Positions 1 to 11,400 of a DNA stretch of 64,000 bases are shown here, in pieces. A program made the translations under genes and the position numbers. Below the pieces are notes generated by a model. That model was not told the DNA's origin and made no database searches. It saw only the letters and a list, made by a program, of their open reading frames with translations. Origin of the DNA: Phaeosaccion multiseriatum (Eukaryota > Ochrophyta, other classes); the NCBI GenBank assembly GCA_965112735.1, contig OZ218959.1:1116001-1180000 (forward strand), written 5' to 3'. Each line of letters opens with the position of its first letter. Position 1 is the first letter of the stretch.

Positions 1-560
1 GGTAGACGAACAGCGCTTTGCAACACAGTATCGGCTGCTTTCTTAGCTCAGGCGACTTTGATGCGCCGCTGGGGGGGGGGAGGTGGCGATGGCACGGGAT
101 GGATCCGGTTTACGGTTGTCGAATCAGGCCCAGGGGGGTAGTACGATCATACATGGAGGGCGTATGTATGTATGTATGAGCACTGAGCAAGAGACGATTC
201 GTACAAACGTGTCGGGCTCGCTCATGCCCAGGAGTGGGCCTGCCAGCGGCTGCTGGTCTCTCTCTCTCTCTCTCTCTCTATCCCTCTCCCCCTCTCTCTC
301 TTTCTCTTTTCTTTCTTATCTGTCTCGCGCCGCTTATTCGTGCCTGAGACAAATCATCCTTGCGCCAAGAGATAGCGACGTCGGCTGAAGCCCCTCTCTC
401 GCCCCCCAGGCGCCCCTCTCGAGGGTTACCCCCAATGTTTTTTTGCAAAGAGTAAAATGTATTTCTCAGTGCAACAACTGAGGTGCTCACAATCCCGCAA
501 CGTGCAGATACATTTTCAGAACGTCAAAGGTCTCTCCTTGCCCCTCAAAAGTTGGCTTTT
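1..560. other. left-edge stretch without a supported gene
   Basis: No convincing coding exon was found. The stretch holds a TATG-type short repeat near 163-178 and a pyrimidine (TC)n tract at about 257-308, which creates serine/leucine-only reading frames that should not be taken as proteins. A gene entering from the left cannot be excluded. Confidence 0.5.
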
Positions 561-2645
561 TTATTTTTTATGATTATATTTTCGGTGCTCATCCGTCCTC
601 ACGCCGCCCCCCCTTCGCTGAAGCATGTGCTGCTGGTGGAGGTACTGCAATCCTTCTTGGCCGTTGCTGTGGTGCTGTTGGTGTTGCTCCTGGGCCGGCA
701 TGGCTGTTGCAACAAAGAATTCCCGCGCTGCTTCCTTGAGCACCTGAGACGAGGGTTTGAGCACACGTGCATGGCATGTCAGTGATACATTTTAGAGCCG
801 CGCTGAAAGCAAGGCACTCACTAACTCACTCACTCCGCCTCCTGCAAAATTAAGCTATTGTGATTGTGTAGAGAAGGAAGGAGCGCAAGCAAAATGAAGC
901 TTGTGTTCGTCAAGAGAAAGGAACGCGGTGCCGTAGTCGTAGGAGGTGGAGCGAGCGTCACAAAGAGCAGGCGAAAGGGAGCGAGATGCGATGTCCTCAA
1001 AACACAAGCGATTTGAGTAAGGCAAGCAAAGAGAGGTTTCAACTTGTCGACAAAGGAGCACAGACACGTTCGTGGGGCTTCGGGCGTGAAGCGAAACAGT
1101 GGCGCGAGTATTGAGGGTTTCTGCTGCTGCTACTGCTGCTGCTGCTGCTCGTCTGTTCCAGCTACTAACCTGACTACTCGAGGCCATGGAGGTCCTGCTC
1201 TCCTCGAGCTCCCTCTTGAGCTGCTCCACCACCGCCCCCGACTCAAAGTCCTGCAGAATCGCCTCCATCCCTCCCATCCGCCGCGCCTCCGCCTTCTCTC
1301 GCCTGCTGGGCCCCATGGACATCTCAGCGGGGCTGCCTGCGGGGACTGATGTATCACCAACTGCTGCTGAGGTCACCCTTCCTTTCGTGCCACCAACACC
1401 ACTGCCGCCGCCTCTCGGCCCTATCCCTTGCTTTTGTGGCGGCTGCTGCTGCTGCTTTCGCCTCTGCCCGTGCTTCTCGTCTTGAGCACCACCAACAGCA
1501 GCAGCAGCAGTAGTACCAGCACCAGCAGCATCTGTGTGACAGTAGCCGCGGGTCGCAGAGGCAGAGGCGGAGGCGAAGGCACGTTCTCCCCCACTCCGCG
1601 TGGAGATGGGTGCTGACCGGCTCCCCCGTGGCCCTCTAGTGGTGGCCTTGCTGCCGTTTGTACCTCCTGTAGAGACTTCCCTCCCGCCTCTCCCACCGCC
1701 ATCTCTCGACGTGCCTGCCAATGAGCTTCCTTCTACTGGCGCTACAGCCGACCCTAGCATTGGTCCTCCATCTCTCATTCTTCGTCGATCCTTCGTGCTA
1801 CGCACCCCTCCGCCATCGTCATCCTCCCCCCCCCGCCTCGCTGCCATTGCTCGAGCTCCTTTCCAGCCCACTACTGATGCGTCCGAATTCGAACGACGAT
1901 ATTGCTGTTGTCTCATCACAGCCCCATTCCTCCCTGGCGGCTCCTGCTGTCTCCGCCGTTGTCGCTGTTGCGTCTCAAAGTGTATCCTCTGTTCGTCGTC
2001 TTCTTCTCCTTCATCCTCCACACCGCCCGACTGAGCGATCCGGTCACAGTATGCCATGGCCTGTGCGAGGAGATTGTTATCGATTCTATTCCTGCCACTC
2101 AATCCACCGCCCTTACCACCACTGCAGCTACTAACGTGTCTGCCTTTAAGCGAGCCTCCAGATACTCCTCGCCCCAACGCGGGTCTGTACGCATCCCCTG
2201 CCCCCCTCCTGCTCACCTCCTCCGCTAAGCCTCTCTCAATGTCTTGGAGGGAAGGTGGCGCCATGGAGAGGAGGGACTCAATCCCCTGCAGGATCTCTCT
2301 CGAGTCCTCGTCATCACCCACTGCTCCTCTTCGCTCTGGAATCTTCCCACTCTCGTCAGCCTGACGCCTCCACCCATCCATCTCCCCATCCGCCTCTGCT
2401 AGCCCCTGTCTAGAGCCACCGGCACTTTCACTTGCAGTCTCTGTCCACAGCAAGTGCTGCTGTTGCTGCTCTTGGCTCGTCGGCAAATTACTCTGTTGAG
2501 AGCGAGGTATTTTTTCTTCCTCGTCCTGCGAATACTTCCTCCCGCAAGCTCCGCTGCTGCTTCTATTACTGCTGCTACTGCTGCTGCTGCTGCTGCTGCC
2601 TCTACTACGGAACGACCCTGCCGACACTGGGGGAAACGAGGCCAT
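561..2645 (-). CDS. hypothetical low-complexity protein with helical C-terminus (2 exons)
   Basis: Proposed exons on the minus strand are 2645-1170 and 743-561, joined in phase 0 across a 426-base intron with a GTTAGT donor, giving 552 residues. The N-terminal four fifths is low complexity: poly-Ser near residues 17-27, then blocks rich in Gly, Arg, Gln and acidic residues. The last ~110 residues look structured and helical (MEAILQDFESGAVVEQLKRE, continuing after the splice into VLKEAAREFFVATAMPAQEQ) and end in a Gln/His-rich stretch. The splice is preferred over reading straight through to a stop at 855 because the helix continues across it, while the read-through peptide changes composition abruptly. 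No family was recognised. It starts 272 bases from the divergent AT-hook gene. A nuclear or scaffold role would be a guess. Confidence 0.5.
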
Positions 2646-2917
2646 CCGACACTCAGCAGAGATGGAAATTGTGGGGGGCCGTTACGTGCATACATCAGCA
2701 CGGAAACCATTCCGTTCAAACCGGAATTTCCCCGGCGGCCACCGGGCTGATAGGGCTATTTTGACGTAAGGTCGTCCCGACGCCTATATATTAATCAAGT
2801 CAAACAGGATTTCCGCGTCGAGACATGAGGGGTCTTCACGTAAGGTCGTCCCGAGGCACGTAAGGTCGTTCAAACTACATGGCAATGAGGACGGCCTCCT
2901 AGACGCTACCTTGAGAG
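2646..2917. promoter_or_regulatory. divergent intergenic region with three copies of ACGTAAGGTCGTCCCGA
   Basis: This 272-base gap separates two divergent start codons. The 17-base motif ACGTAAGGTCGTCCCGA occurs at 2764-2780 and 2838-2854 in the same orientation, and its first 12 bases recur at 2858-2869. A TATATATTAAT stretch lies at 2784-2794. The direct copies within about 110 bases suggest a transcription-factor site array or a small repeat serving both genes. Function is inferred from position only. Confidence 0.5.
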
Positions 2918-4612
2918 ATGAGAGGCATGGAGGCCGAACTAGAAGGCCAAGAGCCAGATACCTCTGGTGATACCCTTGAAAGCCGCGACAGGGACAGTCC
3001 TCTTGCGGATGAGGATGTTGAAAAGAGCAGACAAAGCACAAAAAAGCATGAAGCAATCCATGCTTTAGAGGGCTCTACAGGACCACCAGCACCCGTTGCA
3101 GCAGCGGGTATCATCGGTGACAGCATCACCATCAGTATCAGCAGCAGAAGCAGCAGCACGGGGGTCTATTAACCCCTACATCGCACGCACTGCTATTTTT
3201 GCTGCTGCTGTAGCTGCTGCTCCTGCTGCTGCTTTTCCTACAGTTCCTCCTGCGAAGAAAGAGAGGGGGCGAGGACGTCCCCGAGGGAGCAAGGACACTT
3301 CCGCCAAGTTGGATGGAGCTGCAGCGCCAGCAAAGAAGGCTGCTGGGCCAGTAAAGAGAGGGCGAGGAGGACCCCCAGGGAGCAAGAGCGCGAAGGGAAG
3401 TGCAAAGCCAGGTCCTGTACGCCAGGAAACGGTCGACAGAAATCGGGGTAATTGGGCCAAGATGGGATTTGTAGTTCCAGGCAGCTTTGAGGAGAGAGAG
3501 GGCACAGTTCTGGGCTCTCCACTACCATCTGTAGCACCAGCAAAGACGTCTTCTCCGGCCCTCCCACGCGCCGAAGCAGCTGCTGCTTGCACCAAGGAAG
3601 CATCAGCAAGAGGGACACCGGCAGATAGCTCAGGAGGAGAGGAACAGCTGCGGCTGGCGCCAAGGGAGGGCAGGCGTCTGCAGGAGAGGCATCGCGTCAC
3701 GCAGCTCGTCATGCAGGTGGGTGGGTGAGAGAGAGAGAGAGAGAGTCCTTCGGGGAGGGGAGGGAGCATAGAAGAGGAGCATGGGAAGAGAGGCATAGGA
3801 GAAAGTGGAAGATGACCGTAGGAGTTGATGTGCTCCCTCTCTCCCTCCCCCGTCCGTCCCTCCGTCCCTCCAGCAGAAAGCTCCGCAGAAGCAGCTGCCG
3901 AGACAGCAGCAGCAGCAGCATCTCCAGGAGGAGGTATCACATCACGCCGCTCGTCATGTCATGCAGGTGGGTAGGTGAGAGAGGGAGAGAGTCCTTTGGG
4001 GAGGGGAGGGAGCATAGAAGGGGGGCATGGGAAGAGAGGCATAGGAGAAAAGCAGAAGATGCCCGTAGGAATTGATGCGCTCCCTCTCTCCCTCCCCCCT
4101 CCGTCCCTCCGGCTCAAAGCTCCGCAGAGGCAGCGCCGAGACAGCAGCAGCAGCAGCAGCAGCATCTGCAGGAGAGGCATCACATCACGCCGCTCGTCAT
4201 GTCATGCAGGTGGGTTGGTGAGAGAGGGAGAGTCCTTTGGGGTGCGGAGGGAGCATAGAAGAGGAGCATGGGACGAGAGGCGTAGGAGAGAAGTAGAAGA
4301 CGCCCGTAGGAATTGATGGAGTGAGGGAGTCCTCGGTGGACAGAGGTGCGGCAGCCGGGCGACCACCAGAGAGGGGAGAGTTGTTAGCGAATTGTGCGAT
4401 CGACTTTGACCGCTGGGCTTGCGTCTGGAACGAGGGCTGCAGTGACGAAAGGACTCGGCAAGACGAGTGCACATCTGCGCCAGTACCACGACCTGCTGAA
4501 GAGGAGGATGAACACGAAGGCCACTATGAAGCCGATTCTTCAACAGGGGGCCAGCCTGACAGCAGACTTGTGGCGACCGGCTCCTGGGGAGGAGTTCACC
4601 ACTCCGTCTTAG
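2918..4612 (+). CDS. AT-hook protein with tandemly duplicated small exons
   Basis: Proposed exons are 2918-3107, 3244-3716, 3874-3966 (or from 3877), 4120-4209 and 4388-4612, with phases that join consistently (about 356 residues). The N-terminus is acidic and Ser/Asp-rich. Exon 2 carries two basic Gly-Arg-Pro elements, GRGRPRGSK and KRGRGGPPGSK, spaced by Ala/Lys-rich linker. The first is a good AT-hook core (RGRP), which binds the minor groove of AT-rich DNA. Exons 2, 3 and 4 all end with a form of (A)RHVMQ or QLVMQ before a GTGGGT donor and are copies of one sequence block. The last exon has a basic helical segment, HLRQYHDLLKRR. A nuclear DNA-binding role follows from the AT-hook. The reading frame of exons 3 and 4 is uncertain because of CAG-rich stretches. 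Confidence 0.5.
3708..4320 (+). repeat. tandem direct repeat, about 2.5 copies of ~245 bp, spanning exon ends and introns
   Basis: Blocks beginning GTCATGCAGGTGGGT start at 3708, 3958 and 4201, so the period is about 250 and then 243 bases. Each copy contains an exon end, a GTGGGT donor, a GAGAGAG-rich intron, the phrase GGGAGGGAGCATAGAAG, then CTCCGCAGA and a CAG-rich exon. The third copy is truncated before its CAG-rich part. This is a duplication of an exon together with its flanking intron. Confidence 0.85.
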
Positions 4613-5410
4613 AGCCACAGCCGACGTGCCCATCGCCAGGACAGCTCGAGCAGCTGAGGCTGAGGGAGGAGCCTATGTCTTTGGTAGCAGCAACTGCTGC
4701 GACTGCGGCTGCGAGTAGCGCCGAGGCGTGCATCCTGCGGGAGCAAGCCCCCTCCCTCTCTACTCAGGGTGGAAGCGTGCTTAAATAGCGGTGCTAGTGG
4801 TCGACCGGCCACACTTCGCGCTAAATCACAGCGGAAGAGGGCCTGTAAGATGTGCGAGAAGTGTGGGCATTAGCAGGAGGTTGGGAGGGGTGGCGTGAGC
4901 GTGCACACAGGGAAGGAGAAGACTTGTTGCATACCGACAAGCGGACCTGGAAGCGCAATCGCAATGGCGAGCTCATTCGAGAGACCCAGTCCGCCAGCAA
5001 GATGTATGGTGGGCCCTGTGAGTGTGTATTCTGCAGTTCATTCGCAGCTTCTAAGCCATAGAAAGGCCAATACAGGGCCAAAAAAGGGGGGCAAAGTCTC
5101 TTCGCTTGTTGTAATCCACTAGCCAGTCGCCAGTTGTGGTGGGGGAATTTGAAATTAACTTAGGACGATATTCGCCATTTCCCCCCTGACACAGTATCGC
5201 CCACATTCTCGATAGCGCGCTATCGGGCATCGGCTAGCGCGCGGCCGATAGCGGATAGCGTGGCGCCGGCGATAGCGGATAGTGCGTCAGGGGTCGAATA
5301 GAGGACGCGAGAACACACACCTTTGGAAACCTTTTTTTAATTTTTCTTTTAATTTAATTAAAAAAAAAAAAAACATAAATTGGAGAGTGATATTGAAGCA
5401 TCTAAGGAAA
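4613..5410. other. convergent intergenic region
   Basis: The stretch lies between the end of the AT-hook gene (+) and the end of surface-protein copy A (-). It holds the foldback element described separately and an AT-rich block at about 5330-5375 (runs of T and A), which could contain poly(A) signals for one or both genes. No exon was supported. Confidence 0.55.
5183..5295. repeat. GC-rich foldback (MITE-like) element, copy 1
   Basis: The left end reads CCCCTGACACAGTATCGCC. The right end, GCGGATAGTGCGTCAGGGG, is close to its inverted complement, so the ends form imperfect terminal inverted repeats. The interior is built from GATAGCG / CGCTATC palindromes. A related sequence lies at about 38881-38985. 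No transposase is present, so a non-autonomous element or a structural hairpin repeat is the simplest reading. Confidence 0.6.
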
Positions 5411-8400
5411 TCAGAGCTCATCTGAGTACGTGCCTCGCAACCTTTGTTCACTTTCCTTCACCCTTGCTCGGGCCCCGCCCCCCCCCTCGCTGCCCGCCCC
5501 TCCGCCCAAGCTACCCATGGTCTTACCCTCGGGGCCGCTAACTCCTCCTCCACTCCCTGCTGCGAGCCCCCCCATCACCTTCCCCTCGGGCCCGCTGACA
5601 TTGCTCCCCATCGCGTCAGGCCCTGACCCGAGATACCCCATGGTCTTACCCTCAGGGCCGCTAATGCTCTGGCCACTCTGACCACTCTGCATCCCTCCTC
5701 CTCCTCCTCCTCCTCCTCCTCCACTCGCTCCTGCCAGCACCCCCATCATCACCCCCCCGGGGCCGCTGAGAGTGCTCCCCCCCATCGACGTCAAGTTAGT
5801 ACCCGACCCGAGGCTCCCCATCACGACACCATCGGGGCCGCTGATGCTCTGGCCACTCTGACCACTCTGGATACTCTGCATCCCCTCTCCTCCTTCGCTT
5901 ACTGCTGCGAGCCCCCCCATCATCATCCCCCCTGGGCCACTGACATTGCTCTCCATCGGCCCTGACCCCGACCCGAGAGTCCCCATTACCATTCCATCCG
6001 GTCCCTTGACCCTGCTGCCGCGGCGACCACTACGCTCCAGAGACATAGGAATGAGAGATTCGCTCACCCGACTGCCCCGCAGAGAAAATGACGAGCGGTA
6101 GGAAGCAAAGCGCTTGGAGCTAAGGACGCGTCGCTGGATCCTGGAGCCGGCATTGCACATTTGATAGACCGCAGCTGAGATCAGAGAAACGTTCATGAGA
6201 ATGAGCAAGTAGCCGAAGATTTTTTGACACTGCTCGCCTTCCTCTGAAACGTCCACCTGTATCGACGACGAGGAGGAGAAGGGTGTAGGGGGGGGGGGGA
6301 GAGTGGGCCCATGTATGTCAAGGAAGGAAGAAAAGAAAGAAAGAGGAAGGAAGGAAGGAAGGAAGGAAGGAAGGAGGTGCTCCTCGCCGCTCACCTTTGT
6401 CGCGAAGGTCAGGAACATGGACAGGAAGATGATGGCCGCCCCGCTGAGGTACAGCTTGGTGTCTGCGGGGTCGGCGAAGGGTTGCACCGCGGCTGCGATT
6501 ACCATTGTCGCCACGCTGAACAAGCACGCCACACCCGCCTGTCCGGCCGTTCCGGCGAGCACAAAGACGAGCACTCCGGTGAGGAGGAGACGTCGAGCGC
6601 ACTCGCAGAGCTCCCAGTAGAAGTGCTTCTCGCGGTCTGTAGTAGTAGGTATGGAGTGGGGCAAGGGTCAGAAGCGTCCAGCCACGCAAGGAGCCGAGGT
6701 AAAGGGGGTGAGAGGAGGACATCAGAGTTAGAGCTCGCCTACAAAATGGGATTCTCTCTCTTCTCTTGCCCCAGCTACGTGCGCAGCCCAAGGGAGGAGG
6801 AGGGTTGGAGGGAAGAGAGAAGGAGAAGGGAGAGAGGGGAAGAAGAAGGGCCCGTGTGCACACAACACAACGGTTTCCGTTTGGTTGCTCCAGAGGTGCA
6901 AGCACGCTTCCCACTTACAGGCATTCCATAAGAACCCCGAGGACTGGACTTCCTTCTTCCTGGTCCGCCCTGCCGCCCCCGTGCTCCTCGTCCCCGCTTC
7001 CTCCCCACCACCCTGTGACACCTCAGCCCCGTCCGTGGCAGCATCGGCACCGACTGTGCCGTCAACCGCCACCCCGGCATGGGCAGGGTTGGTCTCCACA
7101 CCAGCGCCATCTTCGTCCTCTCCATCCACTCGTCCCTCGCGCAACAGCTGCTCCTCCTCCTGCTCCTTTCCGCTGCTGCGAGGTCTGCATTCTCTGCTCC
7201 TTCTCCGCAGCTCCGTCGCGAACATGTACGGTATGCCCATGGGGTACAGCAGAATCATGCAAGCGGCGTACACGCGGAAAGCCGTGTGGCGAGGGGTATA
7301 ACACTCGATGGCGTAGTCCGCGCGCAGGTAAGATGTGTCGCTTTCGTCGCGTAGGGAGTTGTCACACGCGAAGGTTTGAAAGACGACGGTACTTGTGCTG
7401 GAGTCTGAGGAGGAGGCATGCAGACAGACAAAGAGACAGACAGACAGACACACAGGTAGGCAGTTAGACAGGGGAGGGAGGAGAGAACCTAATGCAAAAG
7501 CGGGGACTAATGCATTGATCACCCCTGCCCTCCCTCTCTCTCTTCTCCTTCCTGACCCCCTGCCGGGCACTCACAGATGAGGAAGGCGAACACCAGCATG
7601 CCGTTCCAGAGCTTTTCTTTCACCGCTGCATCCCACTCCTGGACGCGACGTCTCTCCTTCTCTGCCTCCTCTGCCTCCCTGCGCCCCTCGTTCGATGCTT
7701 CGCCCGAAGACTGGCTCCTGGATGGGCGGCGGAGTGGGGCCGTTACGGATGACGTAGATGGGTGCTCCTCGAGTGCCGGTGGATTGGGGGTGTCGATAGA
7801 CGATTGGCCCTCAAGAAGCGGCGGAGTGGGGGCGTCCATTGAGTCACGACCGAACGCTCCCACGCCTCTCTCGTCCCCTGCCCTGCCCAGAGCAGTCGTG
7901 CCATCAGAAAACACAGAGGAGGGCTTGTTGGTGTTGTTCTTCTTCTTCTTTCTTCTACCCGTTTTCGTCACCACCACCAGCCGGAAAAGGTAGGTGAAGA
8001 GCAACACCAACAGCACAAGCGCGAAGGGCGCGAGTGTGGTGGCGAGCAAACGGTCGTAAAAGCCATCCACCCCGTCAAAGGCGCAGCCGACCGACAGCAG
8101 GCGACCAATATCCAGATCCAGCAGCGATATCCACCTCAAGAAGCGCTCGTAGGAGATTGGCAAGCGCAGGCCGGTGATGGCGAGGTACTGAGTGAGGATC
8201 TGGATCATGACCACGGGCGTGCGCAGCTTGCGCAAGGGCAGTGCTCGCACGCTCGCGCCTGCAGAGAGAAGCAGCTTGCCGAGTGTCGAGGCGGACTTGT
8301 CAACGTCCATGAGGGCTGCGTTGGTCTCGTCGACGAGCAGCGCCGACTGCAACGCGCGGTACAGCAGCCACAGAAGCAGCGCCAGGACGAGCGCAATCGC

Positions 8401-11400
8401 TAGCAGCAGGGGCACAGCGGCGCGAGTGGAGCTCCTGGATGGACATTCGTTACACTGGTGGCCGTTGAAGCTGTAGTAGCCGCTCGAGCATACGGCGCAG
8501 TCTGTGCGTGGGTGTGCGTGCGTGCGTGTGTGTGTGAGTTTGTGTGAGAGAGAGAGAGAATGTGTGTGTGGGCGTGAGATAGGGGGAAGATGGCACCGAA
8601 GGTTTCTCTACATGTTCTACTTTTTGAGGGCGAGTTTACACAAGGATGACACTCGCTCACCCACTCTCTCCCTCAGTCAGTCACCCAGGTCAACCACTCC
8701 CTCACTTCCTCACTCAATCACTCACTCTCACTCACCCACCCACTCACTCACTCATTCACTTCAACCATTCACGGATCCAACGCTCCCTTCCTTCCTTCCA
8801 TCCACTCACATGGTCCCTCGTACCCCGCGTTGCAGTACTCGCCCGTCTCTCTCGCAGCCACACCGCCCTTACACGCACCAGTGCCAAGGCACTCGCGCAC
8901 GTCTACAGACTGCAGAGAGACTCTCCAGTGCCCCGGCAGGAGGGGAATGTCCCGTGGGGTGGTGCCCACGCCGAAGCTGCTGCAAGCCATGGTGTCTGCG
9001 TCACACACGTCGCACATCTGCGCGTGGGTGTGGGTGCGTGTGCGGGGACAAGAGGGAGGGCAGGGAGGGGGCTGAGAGAGAGAACAGAGTGCGACAATGA
9101 TGAGCGAAGAGGCAAGGCTGTAGTCGCAAAGAAGCCTCCTCCTCCTTGAGTGAGTGCTGCCCCGCTCTTACGGAGTGACCTCAAGGTACGCACTGTGCGA
9201 TGACTCCTCTCACTGAGCCCATCGTTCGCCGCCTCCCCTCCCTCCTCCTCCTCCTCTTCTTCCTCCTCCTCCTCCTCTTCTTCCTCCTCCTCCTCCTCCT
9301 CCTCCTCCTCTTCCTCCTCCCCTCCTCCTCCTCCTCCTCCTCCTCCTCCTGCTGCTGCTCCTGCTGCCCTTCTCTCGTACCTCGTTACGAGGGGACCAGA
9401 ACTCGCCAATTCGGCAGCATGTTGTGTCGTCGTCTCCCAAGCTGATGTCCTCGCATGAGCAGGAGGAAAGGGCAGAAGCACACACCCCTGCGTCTCCTTC
9501 GCTCTCGTCGCTGCCACACAAACCCAAGATGTCAAAGTTCCCGTAGCAGCAGCCCGCGCTGTTCCCATGAAAGGCTATTGGAGTATCAGCAACCGCCACA
9601 TCAAGACCGCGATGGCGTTGCCCCTCCTCTCGACGAGCAGGGCCATCTGTGATTGTGATCGAGGCAGATGACAGTCCGCCGATGCCCCCCCCGCTCCGCA
9701 GACACTCATTGTTGGCGACGAGGGTTCCATCCCCAATGGAGAGATCGGAATCGCCGCCCAAGTAAAGGGCACCTCCGTAGGCCCCTGCCGAGTTGTTCGT
9801 AACGGTCGTCGCCAACAAGCGGAGGCTACTGACGGGGGCCACGAACAGGGCTCCGCCTGGTGAGAGGAAACGGGGGAGCGGAAACGGGGGGGGAGATTGA
9901 TGGAGCCAGCATTAAGGCCAGGGACATTAACGTGAGCCCGTCTGTGAGTGAGCCCAAAAAGAAATGATACACGTACGTACCATTGTCCGCCGCCGCATTG
10001 AGGTGAAAATCGCAGTTCTCAATTTCAGGAGTAGTCCCTCCGTCAAAGCCCGCGATAAACACGCCTCCTCCTCTGCGGGCGGTGTTGTTGACCACTTCAG
10101 AGTCCCGCAGCGAGCCGAGGCCCTCCAGGTACGCCACGTGCAGGGCTCCTCCGTCTCCGCTGGCCAAATTGTCTCGGAAGACGCAATTGTCGGCCGTCAG
10201 GTTCAAACTCTGAAACGATATTCCCGCTCCAGTGAAGGCGCGGTTCTTCGTAATGCTGATGACGTCCGAAGGGTTGGCGGGAGTGCCACCATCGAGGTAG
10301 AGCTTGCACTCCGCGCCCGAGAAGATGGCACCCCCCTTGGAAGCTTCATTGGAGTCGAAGGTGACGTTGCCCGTGATGTTGGTCGTGATCCCTTCGTGCA
10401 TACAGAGCGCTCCACCCTCCGCGATGGCCACGTTGTTTCTGAACACAGCGTCGTCGGAGATGTTAACGGTGACAGTGTCTGCAAACCGCACCGCGCCGCC
10501 GTATCTAATGGGGTCCCGCATCGGTCGGGGCATGCGAAGAAAGTCGAGAGGCAGGGAGGGAGGGAGGGAGGGAGGGAGGGAGGGAGGGAGGGAGGGAAGG
10601 AGGGAGGGAGGGAGGGAGGGAGGGGATGAGCTGATGACGTGATGCGAGGCCGCCATATTGCTTGACTTGTTGGCGGGTGCGAAACAGCACCCTCTTCTGA
10701 CAATCAAGTGGTGCAAGACGTGACACAGCCCCCACTCTCCGTCGCCACTCACCTCGCTTTGTTGTCCACAAACGAAGCTTCGTCTGAAACGTCGAGGATG
10801 CATTTGTCCTTCATGAACACTGCCCCTCCGTACAGCCCTGCCTCGTTCTCACAGAAGGTGGCTCTGCCGGTAAGTGTCAAATTGCTAAAGCTCTCGATGT
10901 GGACGCCGCCTCCTCCGGCGTTGCGTTCGATGACCTTGTTGCGGCACAACCACGCGTTATCTTGCATGACCATAGCAGTTTCAAAAGCGATAAAGACGGC
11001 TCCGCCTGCCAGGAGGGATACACACTGTTGTTTCGAGGAGATTACGAAGGGGTAGAGAAAGGCAGATCCATGTGGGCGGGTCGAGGGGGAGAGAGACGAA
11101 GGAAGCAAACCGTTACGGAGTGGGGGTGGGGAGGGGGAGGGGCTCGCAGAAAGGCAAGAGCAATAAAGGCCCTTCGCCGCAGGCCGAGTCTTGGCCAACG
11201 AGGAGGGCATCGGCCAGCCCATCCCGTCCGCTCCCGGGGAGAGGGCGCGGCTCACAGTGCAACCCTCCCGTCAATATACACCCACCACACGGACACACAC
11301 GGACATATACACCTGGCTGCTTGCTTACCGACTCTATGAAGCTGTCGTCGCTCATCTCCAGGGATCCCTCCGATACAAAGATCCCTCCGCCCACCAAGCT

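Noticed and set aside
1044-2364. Several plus-strand ORFs rich in Ser, Pro, Leu and Cys
   Set aside because: They are antisense shadows of the minus-strand hypothetical gene and arise from its CAG/GGA-type codons. No splice or domain signal supports them.
6600-6780. Possible extra exon encoding YLGSLRGWTLL in copy A (also in B and C)
   Set aside because: Direct joining of exons 6919-7404 and 6395-6636 gives FLWNAYREKHFYWEL in phase and fits the membrane segment. The extra frame would introduce a stop or shift.
8903-9568. Minus-strand ORF with a long poly-Glu run (and its copies at 18907-19599 and 27159-27553)
   Set aside because: It reads through the GTACGAG donor into the (GGA)n intron. 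The spliced model keeps phase and restores homology between exons.
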